64,000 nt of DNA, taken from contig CM043958.1 in assembly GCA_014529385.2 (NCBI GenBank), forward strand, positions 123,432,817 to 123,496,816, written 5' to 3'. A program made the translations under genes and the position numbers. Under the pieces are notes generated by a model. It saw only the letters and a program-made list of their open reading frames with translations, did no database searches and was not told where the DNA came from. Positions 13,152-24,369 of the stretch are shown piece by piece (position 1 is the first letter of the stretch; each line of letters starts with the position of its first letter). This DNA is from Adiantum capillus-veneris. Its lineage: Eukaryota; Streptophyta; Polypodiopsida; Polypodiales; Pteridaceae.

Positions 13152-13201
13152 GGCCCCTGCGCAAGGATGACACGCACAAATCGAGAAATGGTCCAAATTT
13201 T
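13100..13201 (+). ncRNA. U6: U6 spliceosomal snRNA
   Basis: The 102-base sequence is recognisable as plant U6 snRNA along its whole length. It begins GTCCCTTCGGGGACAT, the 5' stem-loop. It contains the invariant ACAGAGA box (13134-13140), which pairs with the 5' splice site, and AGATTAGCATGGCCCCTGCG, which spans the U4-pairing and catalytic AGC region. It ends ACACGCACAAATCGAGAAATGG and a T-run. Compared with the usual plant sequence I see one difference, T for C in ACATCTGAT (usually ACATCCGAT). U6 forms the catalytic core of the spliceosome in the nucleus. Upstream USE and TATA-like elements at Pol III spacing and the downstream terminator suggest a functional gene, although the weak TATA leaves room for a U6 pseudogene. 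Confidence 0.93.
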
Positions 13202-13205
13202 TTTT
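13198..13205 (+). terminator. Pol III terminator of U6
   Basis: A run of eight T residues at the 3' end of the U6 sequence, the standard RNA polymerase III stop signal. Confidence 0.85.
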
Positions 13206-13403
13206 CCGTTTCCTGCCTCTGCCTCTGGAAGGCCGCTCAGGTGTGATGATCCTGTTTTGTCCTTTCCATCTTTCACGCATGGCTCGTGTGGGTCTTCAAA
13301 GCACCAGTCGCCTTCTCCCGCAGCCAGTTTGTAATTACAGACATGACCCTTCGCCCTGTGCCTCAAGGGGTTTCTTTCAACACCCAAGAGCTTTGGATCT
13401 GTG

Positions 13404-14262
13404 CTACATACAGACAAGAAACCACAGAGGACAGGCCGCAAGAAGGGAAGGGCAGGTTTTCGGTGCATACAAAGAGTCCTGCTTGATGGAGGGAGGGGCA
13501 TTGGGACTTCTCTCAGGACCCCAATACTCGACATCCCACCCACCAAGAGCCACCATGGTCCATGGTGGAAGGCATGCATATTGATGCTGCTTTTTCCAGA
13601 TACTCAGAAGAGCGGGTGAGTGAGTTGCTGTTTCACATTGGTGGGTAGCGGCTAATGAAATCAGGTCAGGGGCTTCTGCTGCTCCATCATCGACGGTGTG
13701 GGTCAAGCACAAGGGCTGCTGATTTTGTGCCACAGCATCCATCCATTCGAGACAAAGTTTTGTTGTGGCTTTGCGAGTAGTTTCCAGTTCAATTACTGAG
13801 ATATAAGACAGCCACCAACTTCGAGGATGAAGTTGGTAAATACCATTGTTCTTTAGGGTGCTCCTTCGACCGCTGAAATTGCCGCTCCACTGGTGTGCGA
13901 CCTTGGTCCTGATGAAGAAGTACCGACACCTCCAGATAGCTCGATATCCTCATTGTAACTCCCTCGAGTCGGTAGCGGTAATCCCAATTCTGCACCACCA
14001 TGAGATGCCTCGGTCGTGTTCTCCGTCTGACGGCATCAGCCCTAGGCACCACCTCTCTCAAATGCAGTGAGACAGGAGTCTGGTGAGCTTTTGAATGAGG
14101 GAGAGTAGAATCATTTGAGATGCCACAAGCCCAATGAATCTGGGATGTCCAACTCCTTGGGGCTGGTGGGGCGCAAGGTGGAAGCAAATAAGGATACGCC
14201 CTGCATATAGGCAAAAGGCTACTGCGACATATCATTGAGGAATCCAACGCATGGTTATCCAT
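13404..14262 (-). other. Possible decayed or spliced coding region, unrecognised
   Basis: Two minus-strand frames are open over unusual lengths for this AT-rich window: 157 codons (14262-13789) and a second frame running from about 13800 to 13404. They would join by one frame change near 13795, just after a YLPTSSSKLVAVLYLS segment, or be separate exons. The products are not low-complexity, but I recognise no domain. The region lies just downstream of the U6 gene. It could be a decayed gene, an unrecognised transposon part, or chance in locally GC-richer DNA. Confidence 0.2.
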
Positions 14263-14754
14263 GCCTCACCGAATCATGAAGATTATCGCCATAAGATAAG
14301 TTGGCATGGCAGCGATGCCAAATGGAAGTAGCAGATGATGAGCAGCTGTCTTGGGCCTCCCACCCCAGGCAAAAGCAAGCGCCAGTGAACCGAGATCACT
14401 AGGACAAACCATTGCTTGGTAGTGTTGTGGTGGCAAAACTGGCCTTTTTTTTCTTGGTAACCCACCCCACTTTTGGTCGGTAAGTCACACTTGTGTTTAC
14501 TTGTTTGGCCCAAAACAAATTTTGGCATTCAGGCCTTATCGGGACGTGGCCGCTTGGCATGATCCAAGTCATTGTCAAATCGTACGGCCAAGAATCTCAC
14601 GATTGCTTTTAATAATGACTTCACGCTCTCGCGCTGCATGCAATATTGTCAAAGAATAGCAGCTTACACATAGGCTTTTTGGCACTGAGAAGGGCGACGA
14701 TGGATTGGAAGCTTTAGAGTGAGTACTTGTCCCTCCTCCCAGAAGCTTGTGTAT
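14263..14754. other. No gene recognised
   Basis: Nothing with a domain, RNA structure or strong repeat match was found here. Confidence 0.45.
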
Positions 14755-15592
14755 GATGGCGTCGAAGACGATCATGAACTCAAAGACTGCAGCGAGAGGT
14801 ATGGGTTAAGCTTGTTTCCATGGCTGGGATTGTTGGGGAAACATGTTGTGCTTGGCAATGCTTTGTTCGATATGAATGCCGACTTTGGTACCCTTGAAAA
14901 AGCACACAAAGCTCTTAGCCAACTTCCTATCCAAAATGTAGTCTCTTGGAGCACATTGATTGCAGGTTATGCTAAGCGTAGCTATGGGCAAGGATTTGAA
15001 TACAAAACTACAAGATAGAAAGTTACATGACCGTGTCAAGGACTTGAATACCAAAGTGTCGCAGAGAAATTCGGGTTCATTACCTTGTTCTTGATTACCA
15101 TGACTATGTAGTAGAAAATGGAATATGGGGCAAGAAATTGTGTCAACTCCCCACCATACTTCTGTACGGCATTCACTAGACCATGCACTAGCTACTTTTT
15201 TTAATATTTTAACAAGTTCTCTTAGTACAAAGAATTAGTAGTAGCTGGTGTTTTCTTTTTCATTCATACCTCTTTCAAGAAGGCGAGGTTTTTTCGGTAC
15301 AAATTGGTTACGTGAAAACATTACTCATAGGGTTAGTGCTTTGTTTTGATGGAGAGATTGCACGTGCGCTTTACAAAAAAATTGATATTTTGATTTTATA
15401 AATCTGCTTCACATAATCTTCTATGTTGTTTTTTACGTTTATAAAAAAAACTTATCAAGCAATTTACCCATGTTATCCTACTTACAAATTGACTACTATG
15501 ACTTATTTGCCCATTTAGAATAATTTTACACATCAACTACTATGACATGGCTAACCAAGAAAGACTCATTTTGCTATTTCTTTGTGTTAAGC
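14755..15592 (+). repeat. Repeat family R, copy 1 (carries PPR-like relic)
   Basis: Closely matches 30968-31737 (copy R2) and more distantly 37677-38735 (copy R3). The first part carries a PPR-like coding relic. The rest is non-coding, with landmarks such as CATTACTCATAGGGTTAGT and a run of A before CTTATCAAGCAA. The copy ends at GTTAAGC (15592), where element A was inserted. In R2 the sequence continues past the same point with GCATTACC, which gives the uninterrupted site. Confidence 0.8.
14830..15018 (+). pseudogene. PPR-motif fragment in repeat R1
   Basis: The plus-strand frame reads GKHVVLGNALFDMNADFG, then a run ending LPIQNVVSWSTLIAGYAK. This matches the pattern of plant pentatricopeptide-repeat proteins (typically VGNxLVDMYAKCG, then MPxRNVVSWxxLIAGYAxxG). 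PPR proteins bind organelle RNA, but this fragment holds only about one and a half 35-residue motifs and ends at a stop at 15016-15018. No start or targeting peptide is visible. It recurs in R2 and R3, so it is a gene fragment spread with the repeat and not a separate gene. Confidence 0.6.
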
Positions 15593-16195
15593 TGTGCGCA
15601 TATGTCGCACGTGTCAATGCAAGGAACTTGCCGATACACTGTGTGCGAGCCACAAATGGCTCCAAGCACACAACAAGCTTAGACTAGTAAGCTCAAAGAT
15701 GGCATTGGTGTGTCACTCACCGCTCTACGCTTCGTGTCATGGAGGATTCCTCGCTGCGAAGAAGAGGGAGACGCTGCTACGTCGGACTCAACCGCCTCGC
15801 CGACGTCGTGCCACCGTAATGCTCGATCGCACACTCTCTCTCTCTCTCTCACGCATATACACACACACACACACACACAAGGAGATGAAGAAGAAGAAGA
15901 TGGAGATGGAGCAAGAGCACTCTTCAATTGCACAAATGAGAGAATGAGTGAATTTTAGGTTTAGTTGATATTTATATGAGCTCGCCCCATTCACAATTGG
16001 ACACCCATGCTTAGCCAACTAATCCCTTGAATGTTCCAGTTAGAGTGTGCCTCTCATCGGCGATCACTCTTACCCTTTTCCTATTAGAACAACAAGCCCA
16101 ATACCTGACTCTACTAAGTAGATAATACAACACCCGTCGTAGGTTACAACGTCCGTCGTAGGTGATAGGGTGTTCGTGAGCCATGAGGATTAACA
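15593..16195 (-). repeat. 3' LTR of element A
   Basis: On the plus strand it runs from TGTGCGCA to TTAACA, so in the element's sense it opens TGTTAA and closes TGCGCACA. Its first about 505 bases match 23868-24369 and it resembles 59152-60193. It contains a TC/CA microsatellite near 15833-15881. Confidence 0.8.
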
Positions 16196-17813
16196 TGTCC
16201 GCCTTCCTGATGTAGATTCCGTCCTCGAAAGCTATTGAGTTGAAGCTCGTTCGTCGAGGTGGAAGAGCTTTTGAGATGAATGTCCTTAGCCTCCTTCAGT
16301 CACTGCAAAATCAAACAACATTGGCACAGTAATTGCATTCTCATAAGCAATTAAAAAGCATATGCAGTTTTAGGCAGACAAATTGATTGGTAGCAAAATT
16401 CTAAACCATTTGTCAGCAATAAACATTAAATTGCAATATAATCAAACGCATAAATAACTGTAAAGGTAAAAAATTAAACAAGTCTGGGGTCGCTAATTTA
16501 ACGATCGAAAGGCACTAAAGATCGACTATTGATACCATGGGTAAGCTTCTCAATTTTCTCTAGTCAATTAAGTTGTTTAATCGCGAGAGCCAAGTATTTC
16601 ATGTTCGAGGGTTGACTAGAGGCTATACCTAGAAGACCTTGTAGTTAAGCTATGATAAAAGAAATTTCTCACAAAATCATCGCCTAACTGATTACTTTTT
16701 CTTTGACTCCCCAAAGTCTTTTCACAGTGATTCCATTTTGATGTGTATGCTTATTTTGTATGCCTTGAGTTTTTTGCTTTTCAAGAAAAAGCGTCCACAC
16801 TGGGAACCTCTAGGGCTCTAGTACCATAGGCGATACATGTGAGTGAAGTACCACATCAAGCTGAGATTTCTCTTCCAGCTTAAGATTTTACATTATGACA
16901 GTTTGATTTTTTTTATTTTTTTTTGTTCGTTTTCAGCATTTTAATTTTGTAACTTTTGGGGGGGTCATATAACACTGTTACACCTCCCTATGCTCATCAC
17001 ACTAGTAAACTCCCTTTATAATACTTAAGCTAAAGGTCAATAGGGAGTAACCCCACTAGAAAGCCCTAGTACATTTCACACAATGCTGCCTAAATCGGAT
17101 TAAGAACGTAAGTAACCATTGATAATTAGGAAGGCATTCCCCAGAGAAGATCTCTAACACCTAACTTGGTCAAACTAGCTTAGTCGGAATGTTTGATTTT
17201 TAAACTTAGATAAGTGATTATGACAAAAAATTACATTGAATTTAATGTTTGATACTAAGCAAATGTGTTGAATATTATGCTACCAATCACAATTAAAGCA
17301 AACAAACATGGATGCAAAAAGATAAGGGACAAGAAATACCTGTTTGTGTTGATGATCACACATGATTTGAAAAGTGGATGAGAGAAATATTCCATGAAGG
17401 TCCAAATCCTAACCACAGCAACACGTTCCTATACACACGAGGAAACACAAAGAATACCTCTAGGAGACACATCAGTGGGAAGAAAGAACTTTGCTAATCA
17501 CTAAAGTCTAAAACACAAACACTCCTATCGTACTAATCCCACTCAAGTGATGAGGATCAAAGGTGTTTAATGACATAGGTCTTTGTTTGAGTGTACCAGA
17601 TGTGAATGTGTAGGCCTGGGTCAATGTTTTGACTTTTATTGTGCATACTCGTTTGCTAATTGCTCTTGCTCTTTATTATTTTTGTTTTTTATGAGTATAA
17701 GTCTCTATATATACATTCCCTGAGATTGGGAGATTGAGAGGTCAGGAAGGAAGGTTGAGAGGGGACTGAGTGAATGATAACTGTCAGCAAACACTCCCCC
17801 TTCCTTGGGTATA
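16196..17813 (-). other. 3' untranslated interior of element A
   Basis: Begins (in the sense strand, next to the LTR) with a purine-rich AGGAAGGCGGACA tract, probably the polypurine tract. The rest has no coding frame. This is where pol would lie in an autonomous element. The first 200 bases match 60194-60397. Confidence 0.6.
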
Positions 17814-19637
17814 TCATACCGTTTGAAATGTGCTCGTCACCCTTTGAAACCAATTGTTCCAGTTGGTATTAAGTGAGGATTTTTGCCAGTAGTTCTCTAT
17901 TACCTTAGGTGCCTCGTCGAGTTGTAAGGGTGGTAAGGTACTCTCCCAGGATCGAACTTGAAGTGGTTCATCAGGTGATTCTTGAAGACTGGGAGGTGTG
18001 GATTCCTTTGTAGCTTCATGGAGGTCCACTATTGTAGGTGGAGGCTGTGGAGAAGCTTTTACCTCTATGGATGCATTACATAAGGAGCTAGAAGCTTCAT
18101 GGGGCTCCCCCCTTCCTGAGCTAGGTGGAACAAATCGTTCTTTTTTCGGTACCCAAACTAGCTTTGGAGCGGATGTGTAGCATTCTGTGATTTTTTTCTT
18201 TCCGCGATCATTGATTCGTTTTGGAGCTACGGGATAGGGCTCACATGGGTCAGGTGACAGGTAAGAATACAATCTACGTTTTGGCACCCAGCTTTGATCA
18301 TTTCCTTGATAGTAACCTTGGGCTTCCAATAGTTGTTTAGGTATCCACCACCACGTTTCCTTACATTTCTTGGAGTGAGTGGGATTCTTACAAGGCTTCT
18401 GTTTTTTAGCACTAGCTATGGTCGCTAAAGAAGATTTAGGGACCCACTTGTATGTTTTCTTTGTTATATGAGGATGAGTCTTGTCAGAAGCTATATGCAT
18501 TGCTTGTAGCATATTTAAGGGTACGGACATTTCATCCCCCTCAAGTGTTACCCATGTCGTCCCCTTATTTCCCCAGGTATCTATGGTTGCTGCTAGGTGG
18601 ACCCAATCCACATTGTCTGACTCAGTCATCCTAGGTAGTACATCCATATAAGGAGAATCTTCCCGAACATCAGTGTCCGCTTTACACGTGTAACAATACT
18701 GCAATGGGGTCGAGTGAACTGTGGTGTTAGATCTATGATCAATTATAAACCTGTTTCCTAGAGGATGTGCTCGACCAGTAACAAGATCCACTCGAATGAC
18801 AGAATCTTGGAACTACAAGTAGACATGGTTTTTAGACCAGTCATGTACCATTTTTGCTTCCCTCATGAAAGGACGTCCTAAGACTATCTCAGATGCCATA
18901 GTGTGTTTGGAGAAATCCATAACAATCAAGGTGATCCTTATTTTATGTCCAAAGACCTTGATCTTGAGATCTTCTAGCATCCCAATAGGTTTAACAATAG
19001 ACCCATTGGCCATCTTCACTACTATGGTTGTGGTCGTAAGGTGAGGTCTTCCCATAGTTTCTCAGCAATTTTTAGTCACAATGCTAATCCCAGCGCCACC
19101 ATCAAGGATTCCCTTCACAGTTAATCCCTTAGTAGTGATTGGTATGGTCGCATTGGATTCATCACCCTGAAAGTATTGTCCCAATTTGTTAACATGTATT
19201 TCTATAACAAGGTTCTCATCTAGGTTGGGTTGTGGATCTAAGTGTTCCTCCTCTGTTGGCATCTCCCCAGCTCCATCCATCTGTGAAAATTGTGGTAGCC
19301 CAAACTTTAGTTCTCCATTGAGGAAGGCTCGAAGAGCTGAGACTAGCTCAGGGTCTTTATATAGTTTGGACATGATGGTGGTTCTAACTTTTGAAGACAT
19401 GAAATCCATCAATTTGGCAATGTTTAACGGAACCTTTTGGCCTTGAGTCCCTTGACGTGGGGAACATGGGATCTCCATTTCTTTGATAGGATCAAGTAGT
19501 CCCTCTGTAAACATTCTTTCCATCAAGAAGTGAGTACTCCCACTTTCCCATGACTTTAAGTCACTTTCTTCTTGGATGACACTAGGTATGGCTAAGGGTC
19601 TATGGACTTGGTGAGGTTGTTGTTGTTTAGGGAACAC
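17814..19637 (-). pseudogene. Protease and W(V/I)PK-repeat protein of element A
   Basis: Three open stretches (19637-19062, 19055-18813, 18791-17814) lie in one frame, separated only by a TGA (19062-19064) and a TAG (18813-18815). The first ends with a retropepsin-like active-site region, ILDGGAGISIV, in which the catalytic Asp is kept in a DGG setting. The second has the C-terminal half of the fold (VLGRPFM; typical flap and hydrophobic-Gly patterns). The third (325 codons) contains four W-(V/I)-P-K motifs at residues 116-119, 149-152, 168-171 and 213-216, plus a Cys-rich patch (QYCYTC) and an acidic, proline-rich end. I do not recognise the function of the W(V/I)PK part; nucleic-acid binding is only a guess. 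Confidence 0.7.
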
Positions 19638-20004
19638 GGTGTCTATAATCTGGATCTGCCAAGGTGTTGGGTATCTTCTACCAAACTCCTTAATTGCTTG
19701 ACTCGCTCAATCTCCTCTGTAGGGTTTGGATAAGTTCCTATATTATTCTTGGATCCTGGCCATTGTGGCTCATGAAGATCTTCCTTGTTGGTTTCTATCT
19801 TAGTGGTCGTTTTGGTCTCCATGGTTTCTCCTGAATCAGAATCCTCTTAAGCATCATTCATATATACGGGTTCATCACCAGTCCCTATGTTGGTCTTTGA
19901 ACTGGGGTCTGACTTCGCTACTTTTTGTGATCTCTTCCTTCGTATTTTCTTCGTTTTTTGAGATTGGGCAATTGATGCCGTGTCTCTTTCCTCAAGAATT
20001 AATT
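19638..20004 (-). pseudogene. Linker between gag and protease of element A
   Basis: In the gag-to-protease interval the minus strand encodes Lys/Arg-rich stretches (such as KTKKIRRKRSQK) and an acidic Glu-rich stretch. It includes a stop in MNDA-stop-EDSDSGE and at least one frame change before 19637. No domain is recognised. Confidence 0.45.
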
Positions 20005-21546
20005 TTATTTTTGGAGCATCGATCGTGTGAGTACGTTTACTGGTACCACAGGTGTACTTTGTGATGGCTCCTCGATAACTTCAATCAAGTTTAATGGCGT
20101 GATCTTCGGTGCACTTGGATTATTTGGACATTGGGCAATCAAATGATCTATGCCACATCGATTACACATGAGTATCGGCATTGTAGACGTGCTCGCTTGA
20201 TTGGTTTGCATTAGCGTGGCATTCTTTTGTAGCCTAATAGGACACTCGGCTACACGATGTGGACCTCCACACTCATAGCATTGAAGAGGTGGTCTCTTAG
20301 TAGTGTAATTGATATTTTGGCCTCTTGCCGCAAGAGCAGCTACTTGATATGTAGGTTTGACTTGTCCCCAATAGTCCTCCATGTAGTATTGTGGAATTTC
20401 TTCAAGCACATCCATCCCATAGGCAAAATTAGGATCTATATCTTCCTCACAGCCTTCCAAACAAGCAATAGATGACTCACAACCCACTTGATTCACAGAA
20501 GTGATTATCGGATGTGGTGGTTGCGGTCCTAGCATTGGAGGTGGTAAGGGTGTTGTTTGAACAACATTTTGGGCCCTAGGGACCATGTGTTGTGCTGTTT
20601 GTTCAAGAGGTGGGGCCGGAATCAATGCAGGCACTCAAGGTGTGTCTGTCCATGCTAAGGTTGGTCTATTGGCCATCACACTCTTAAATACTACGCAATC
20701 CTTAGCTTGATGACCATACCTCCCACAGGCATTGCAAATCCCATTGAATTTTACTCTAAAAGTAGGGCATTCATTGGTACTATGCGGTCCATAGCATACT
20801 GAGCACCATTGTTGCTCGCTTCTTGGATACATATGATTGTTTTGCAGAGCATGATTGTCTCTAAGACTCTCTTGAATAGCCTTGGTGAGATCTGCTGAAG
20901 TCATCTCAGATATCTTTGGCTCCTTAGCAATAGGCTTTAGGGTCATTGGCTGATGCCTTGATGCTTGCGAGCTAATAGATTTAGGCTCAACAGACACTCT
21001 TTCTCCTTGAATCATGAAATTATCCTCCAATTGGATCGCATTGGTGGTGACTGCTTCCCAAGTGGTGATACCTCTAATGATTAGGCCATTGTAGATATCC
21101 TCATGTCGTAATCCCCTAATGAATCTATCAAGAAATTGACTATTATTAAAGCGCTCATTTGGATTACAACGAGAATTCAAATGCTTCAAGCGACTAATAA
21201 AGTCTCTCACCGACTCTCCTTCCTCTCGTTGGGCTTTTTGGAGTTGAGAGGCTACACCCCAAAGCACTCCCTCTTGTATGTATTCTTTCAAGAATAATCT
21301 CCTAAGAGTAGGGTAAATCGTTTTTTCTTCCACCCTTAGGGTTCTATACCAATCCCCTGCCTTTCCACTTAAGGTTAGGCTTAAAGCATTACTCTTATGC
21401 AGGTCATTGTGTTCTCCTAGAGAATCGCATGTTTGTTCAAACACTTCGATATGCTTTCTCACATCCCCGTCTCCACTAAATTTTTGTGTGATCTTGGCTA
21501 TTTGTACTACCTTACTTCTAGGCTGTCTATCAGGCGTGTTATGCAT
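20005..21546 (-). pseudogene. Ty3-type gag of element A
   Basis: One frame runs from 21546 to 20005 with a single TGA at 20635-20637. The N-terminal part is a Ty3/gypsy-type capsid: FSGDGDVRKHIEVFEQTC, LTLSGKAGDWYRTL, and EEGESVRDFISRLKHL followed by FIRGLR. It is followed by four Cys/His knuckles: CSVCYGPHSTNEC and CNACGRYGHQAKDC in the first part, CYECGGPHRVAEC and CNRCGIDHLIAQC after the stop. Gag would package the element RNA into cytoplasmic particles. Two of the knuckles have a C-X2-C-X3-H-X4-C spacing, one residue shorter than the standard form. The upstream frame overlaps at 21507-21546, so a frameshift lies there. Confidence 0.85.
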
Positions 21547-22217
21547 ATTCTCAGCAATAGATCGACAATAGCCTGAGCAAATGTTGCCAAGTCACCTAAG
21601 TGAGCAGGCACTGTGGGTGAAGGCGCTCCAGAGACTACATGTGGAGTAGGTATTGGCATTGGGCTTGGCGCATAGGAAGCCCTTAGGTTCCACGTTTGGT
21701 ACGGTGTTGTGCCATGTGGCGGCCCAAAGTTCATATGTGTGGCCCTAGGCATAGCAGACGTCGGATGTGACATGCTAATGCTAGCCGGTATAGTCCCACG
21801 GAAATAAGAACTTGGGTGTTGTGGTTGTGGAGCATAGGTAGTTGAAACAATGGGAGGGGTAGGAACTACATGAGTACACCGACCCATGGGTGCATACGAT
21901 TGGTACACACTTGTAGGTACTATTGCAAGCATTGAGCTACCATGTAGTGGTGCTTTACTAACAAATGAGGTCCATGGCGTGTTTCTCGGCATGCCCATCA
22001 TTGGGGTAGGCATTACAGCCGTGGTGTCATCAAGGGAAAGATGATCTAGACTTAGAAAGGTGAAGCTATCACTTGTGGGCTTAGATTGCACTGAGACCCC
22101 TGGAGAAAAAACATATGGGGGATCCATCAGACTTAACGAGGGAGTCTCCATTTGCGATAAGGTCATTTTTTTAGCCTTTCCTGTATCTAAGAATCTCTTG
22201 AGACCCGTTGAAGGCAT
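21507..22217 (-). pseudogene. Proline-rich N-terminal gag region of element A
   Basis: An open frame of 236 codons rich in Pro, Ser, Thr, Met and His, ending shortly inside the gag frame. It likely encoded the N-terminal extension of gag. Its final residues (DLATFAQAIVDLLLR) resemble the helix that commonly precedes capsid in plant gypsy gags. Separated from the main gag frame by a frameshift. Confidence 0.6.
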
Positions 22218-22369
22218 GTTGATCCCCTTGTTCTATCTCTCTAACTCAATGACCCTATGGATGACCTCACAAACTCTTTGTTGTTGATCTTCCACACTAG
22301 TAGCACCCATTGTGGATTGTAGGACATCTAACCAACCCACGTGATAGGTGTGACCTGTGTATAGATCGG

Positions 22370-23143
22370 TTAGAGTTTTGTTTATAGTTCGTACTCCCAG
22401 TTCTCATTTAAGAACGCTCCATCTAGGATTGAGGTGATAGGGGTGCCCTTTGAGCTAGATGCAATGTTACTTTCTAGGGGTTGGCCCTTAGCGGTTGCTA
22501 AGTCAGGAGCACTTGATTGCTCTCTTAGCAAAGATATTGACATAGTGGCTTTCGCTTTTAACTCTCTTCATTGCTCCGCCTTGCGTAAGCTTTCGATTTC
22601 CTTTTCCATTGCTGCAAGGATATATCGCTCAACCTCTTGCACTTCGACAAGGCTTCTACCATTGGGTAATATGACCTCGGAGGGAAATAACTCTAAAGAG
22701 TGAGGAGGTGGAGTAAATGAAGTATTCATGTGCACATTCTCTAAGGGTATAAGGTCTACGTTGGTCATGAATGGAGAATTTACTTCCCCACCTCCCTCAT
22801 TTACATCATTGGCTCCATGTTCGAAGCGAGTGGCTCTACTAATGGTTTCCTTCAAGCGGCTAAGTATGCTCTGCCCGGACCGTGGACCTATGGCATGCAT
22901 GTCTTGGATTGAGCTATTGGGATTAGCCATTGGGAAACCCTCCATGATGCCGTAGTCAGAGAAAGAGTCACTAGACGCTATGTTCAGGTCTTGATTTGTA
23001 CTACCTTGGGTCCCCGCCGAGGGCCCGGAACCTAAGGTAGGCAGATATTGAGAACTCGCGTAAGTCGAAATTTTCTCTAGTTGCTCCGTCTCTAGCACAC
23101 AACCAAAGCACAGATGCATGTGCCTTTGACACCCTACAAGCAT
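22370..23143 (-). pseudogene. First ORF segment of element A
   Basis: An open frame of 191 codons (23143-22568) continues in frame after a TGA (22568-22570) for about 60 more codons. It is Ser- and Asn-rich and ends with a charged helix (ERYILAAMEKEIESLRKAE, probable coiled coil). No database family is recognised by eye; its position suggests an N-terminal part of gag or a separate leader ORF. Confidence 0.5.
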
Positions 23144-23845
23144 CGGTGAATAACCTCAAAGGTTAACTGCTTACTTTTTTAAGCGTCCTTTTTCACTCGT
23201 GTTTTTTACATTTTTAATGTTTTTTAATGATTGATTTTTTGATTAAAGTGTGTGATAGATGGAAACGAGCATATCACTCAGAGGATTGCGGTGTGATTTA
23301 GAGCACAACGTTCGGTCACTTGAAGCTCCGTTGATCCTCAAAAAAGTCGATTTTTAGCTATGTGTGAAGCTAAAATTCGTAATTTTAAAGGGCGATAGAT
23401 GCCTAAGCCTAAGCATGAGCGTGGGCTTGGATCTGGGCTTGGGTCTAGGAGATATTCTCGATCCCGGTCTTACCTTTAAATTTTTTTATTTTTTATTTTT
23501 TAAAAGATAAGGTCGCTGCGGCCTGCACGAGAGCACACACACACTCTACCTACCTACTTACAACTAATACACCTACTGTTACACACTAACACACTCTATT
23601 AGCTCTCACAGATCTACTTCCTACTTACTGTAGATTACATTACACAGAATTAACAACTTTAATACTAACACCTTACACAGAGAAAAAACATAGTACCTTT
23701 GAAAACTCCATTAACAAAAAAAATACACAGTAGTAACACAAAATCCTTCTTCTCAACACACAAACCCTCCTTCCTTACCTTTCCTACAATTGAAATTGCA
23801 CCACAAAAGAAGGACAGAGTGCCATTCAAACTTAGTGTATGGCAT
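23144..23845 (-). other. Leader region of element A
   Basis: About 700 bases between the PBS and the first coding segment, AT-rich, with no credible reading frame. Confidence 0.55.
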
Positions 23846-23863
23846 TCCCCGAAAACGGTGCCA
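23846..23863 (-). other. Primer-binding site of element A
   Basis: In sense orientation TGGCACCGTTTTCGGGGA, four bases inside the 5' LTR. It resembles the Athila/Tat-type plant site TGGCGCCGTTGCCGGGGA with a few substitutions. Confidence 0.7.
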
Positions 23864-23867
23864 AAAA

Positions 23868-24115
23868 TGTGCGCGTATGTCGCACGTGTGAATACAAGGA
23901 ACTTGCCGATACACTGTGTGTGAGCCACGAATCGCTCCAAGCACACAACAAGCGTAAACTAGTAAGCTCAAAGATGACATTGGTGTGTCACTCACCGCTC
24001 TACGCTTCCTGTCGTGGAGGATTCCTTGTCGCGAAGAAGAGGGAGACGCCGCTACGCCGCGCTCAACCACTGTGCCGTCGCAATGCTCGATCGCACACAC
24101 ACACACTCTCTCTCA

Positions 24116-24154
<39 letters not shown>

Positions 24155-24369
24155 AGATGAAGAAGAAGAAGATGGGGAGCAAGAGCACTCTTCAATCGCA
24201 CAAATGAGAGAATGAGTGAATTTTAGGTTTAGTTGACTTTTATATGAGCTCTCCCCATTCACACTTGGGCGCCCATGCTTAGCCAACTAATCCCTTGAAT
24301 GCTCCAGTAAGAGTGCGCCTCTCATCGGCGATCATTCTTACACTTTTCCTATTGGACCGACAAGCCCAG
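23868..24369 (-). repeat. 5' LTR of element A, truncated
   Basis: Matches 15593 to about 16100 and then stops at CCCAG, where element B begins. The last 95 bases of the LTR are not found on the far side of B. It has a CA/TC microsatellite near 24095-24149. Confidence 0.8.

Larger units (their letters stand above)
15593..24369 (-). mobile_element. Non-autonomous Ty3-type LTR element A (gag-protease)
   Basis: A minus-strand element bounded by related LTRs at 15593-16195 and 23868-24369. A PBS next to the right LTR resembles those of plant Ty3/gypsy elements (TGGCACCGTTTTCGGGGA). The coding part (23143-17814) encodes a proline-rich N-terminal region, a Ty3-type gag with CCHC knuckles, an aspartic protease and a tail with repeated WVPK-like motifs. 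No reverse transcriptase, RNase H or integrase motif occurs between the protease and the 3' LTR. The element was inserted at the end of repeat R1. Its 5' LTR was later cut by insertion of element B. A target duplication cannot be checked because the right flank is missing. Confidence 0.8.

Noticed and set aside
16400-17800. A hidden RT or integrase of element A downstream of the protease
   Set aside because: No YVDD/YIDD, DDE or HHCC motif was found in any minus-strand frame and no frame is open for more than a few dozen codons.
22060-23923. Plus-strand frames opposite element A
   Set aside because: They are antisense shadows of the gag region or of the leader, without domains.
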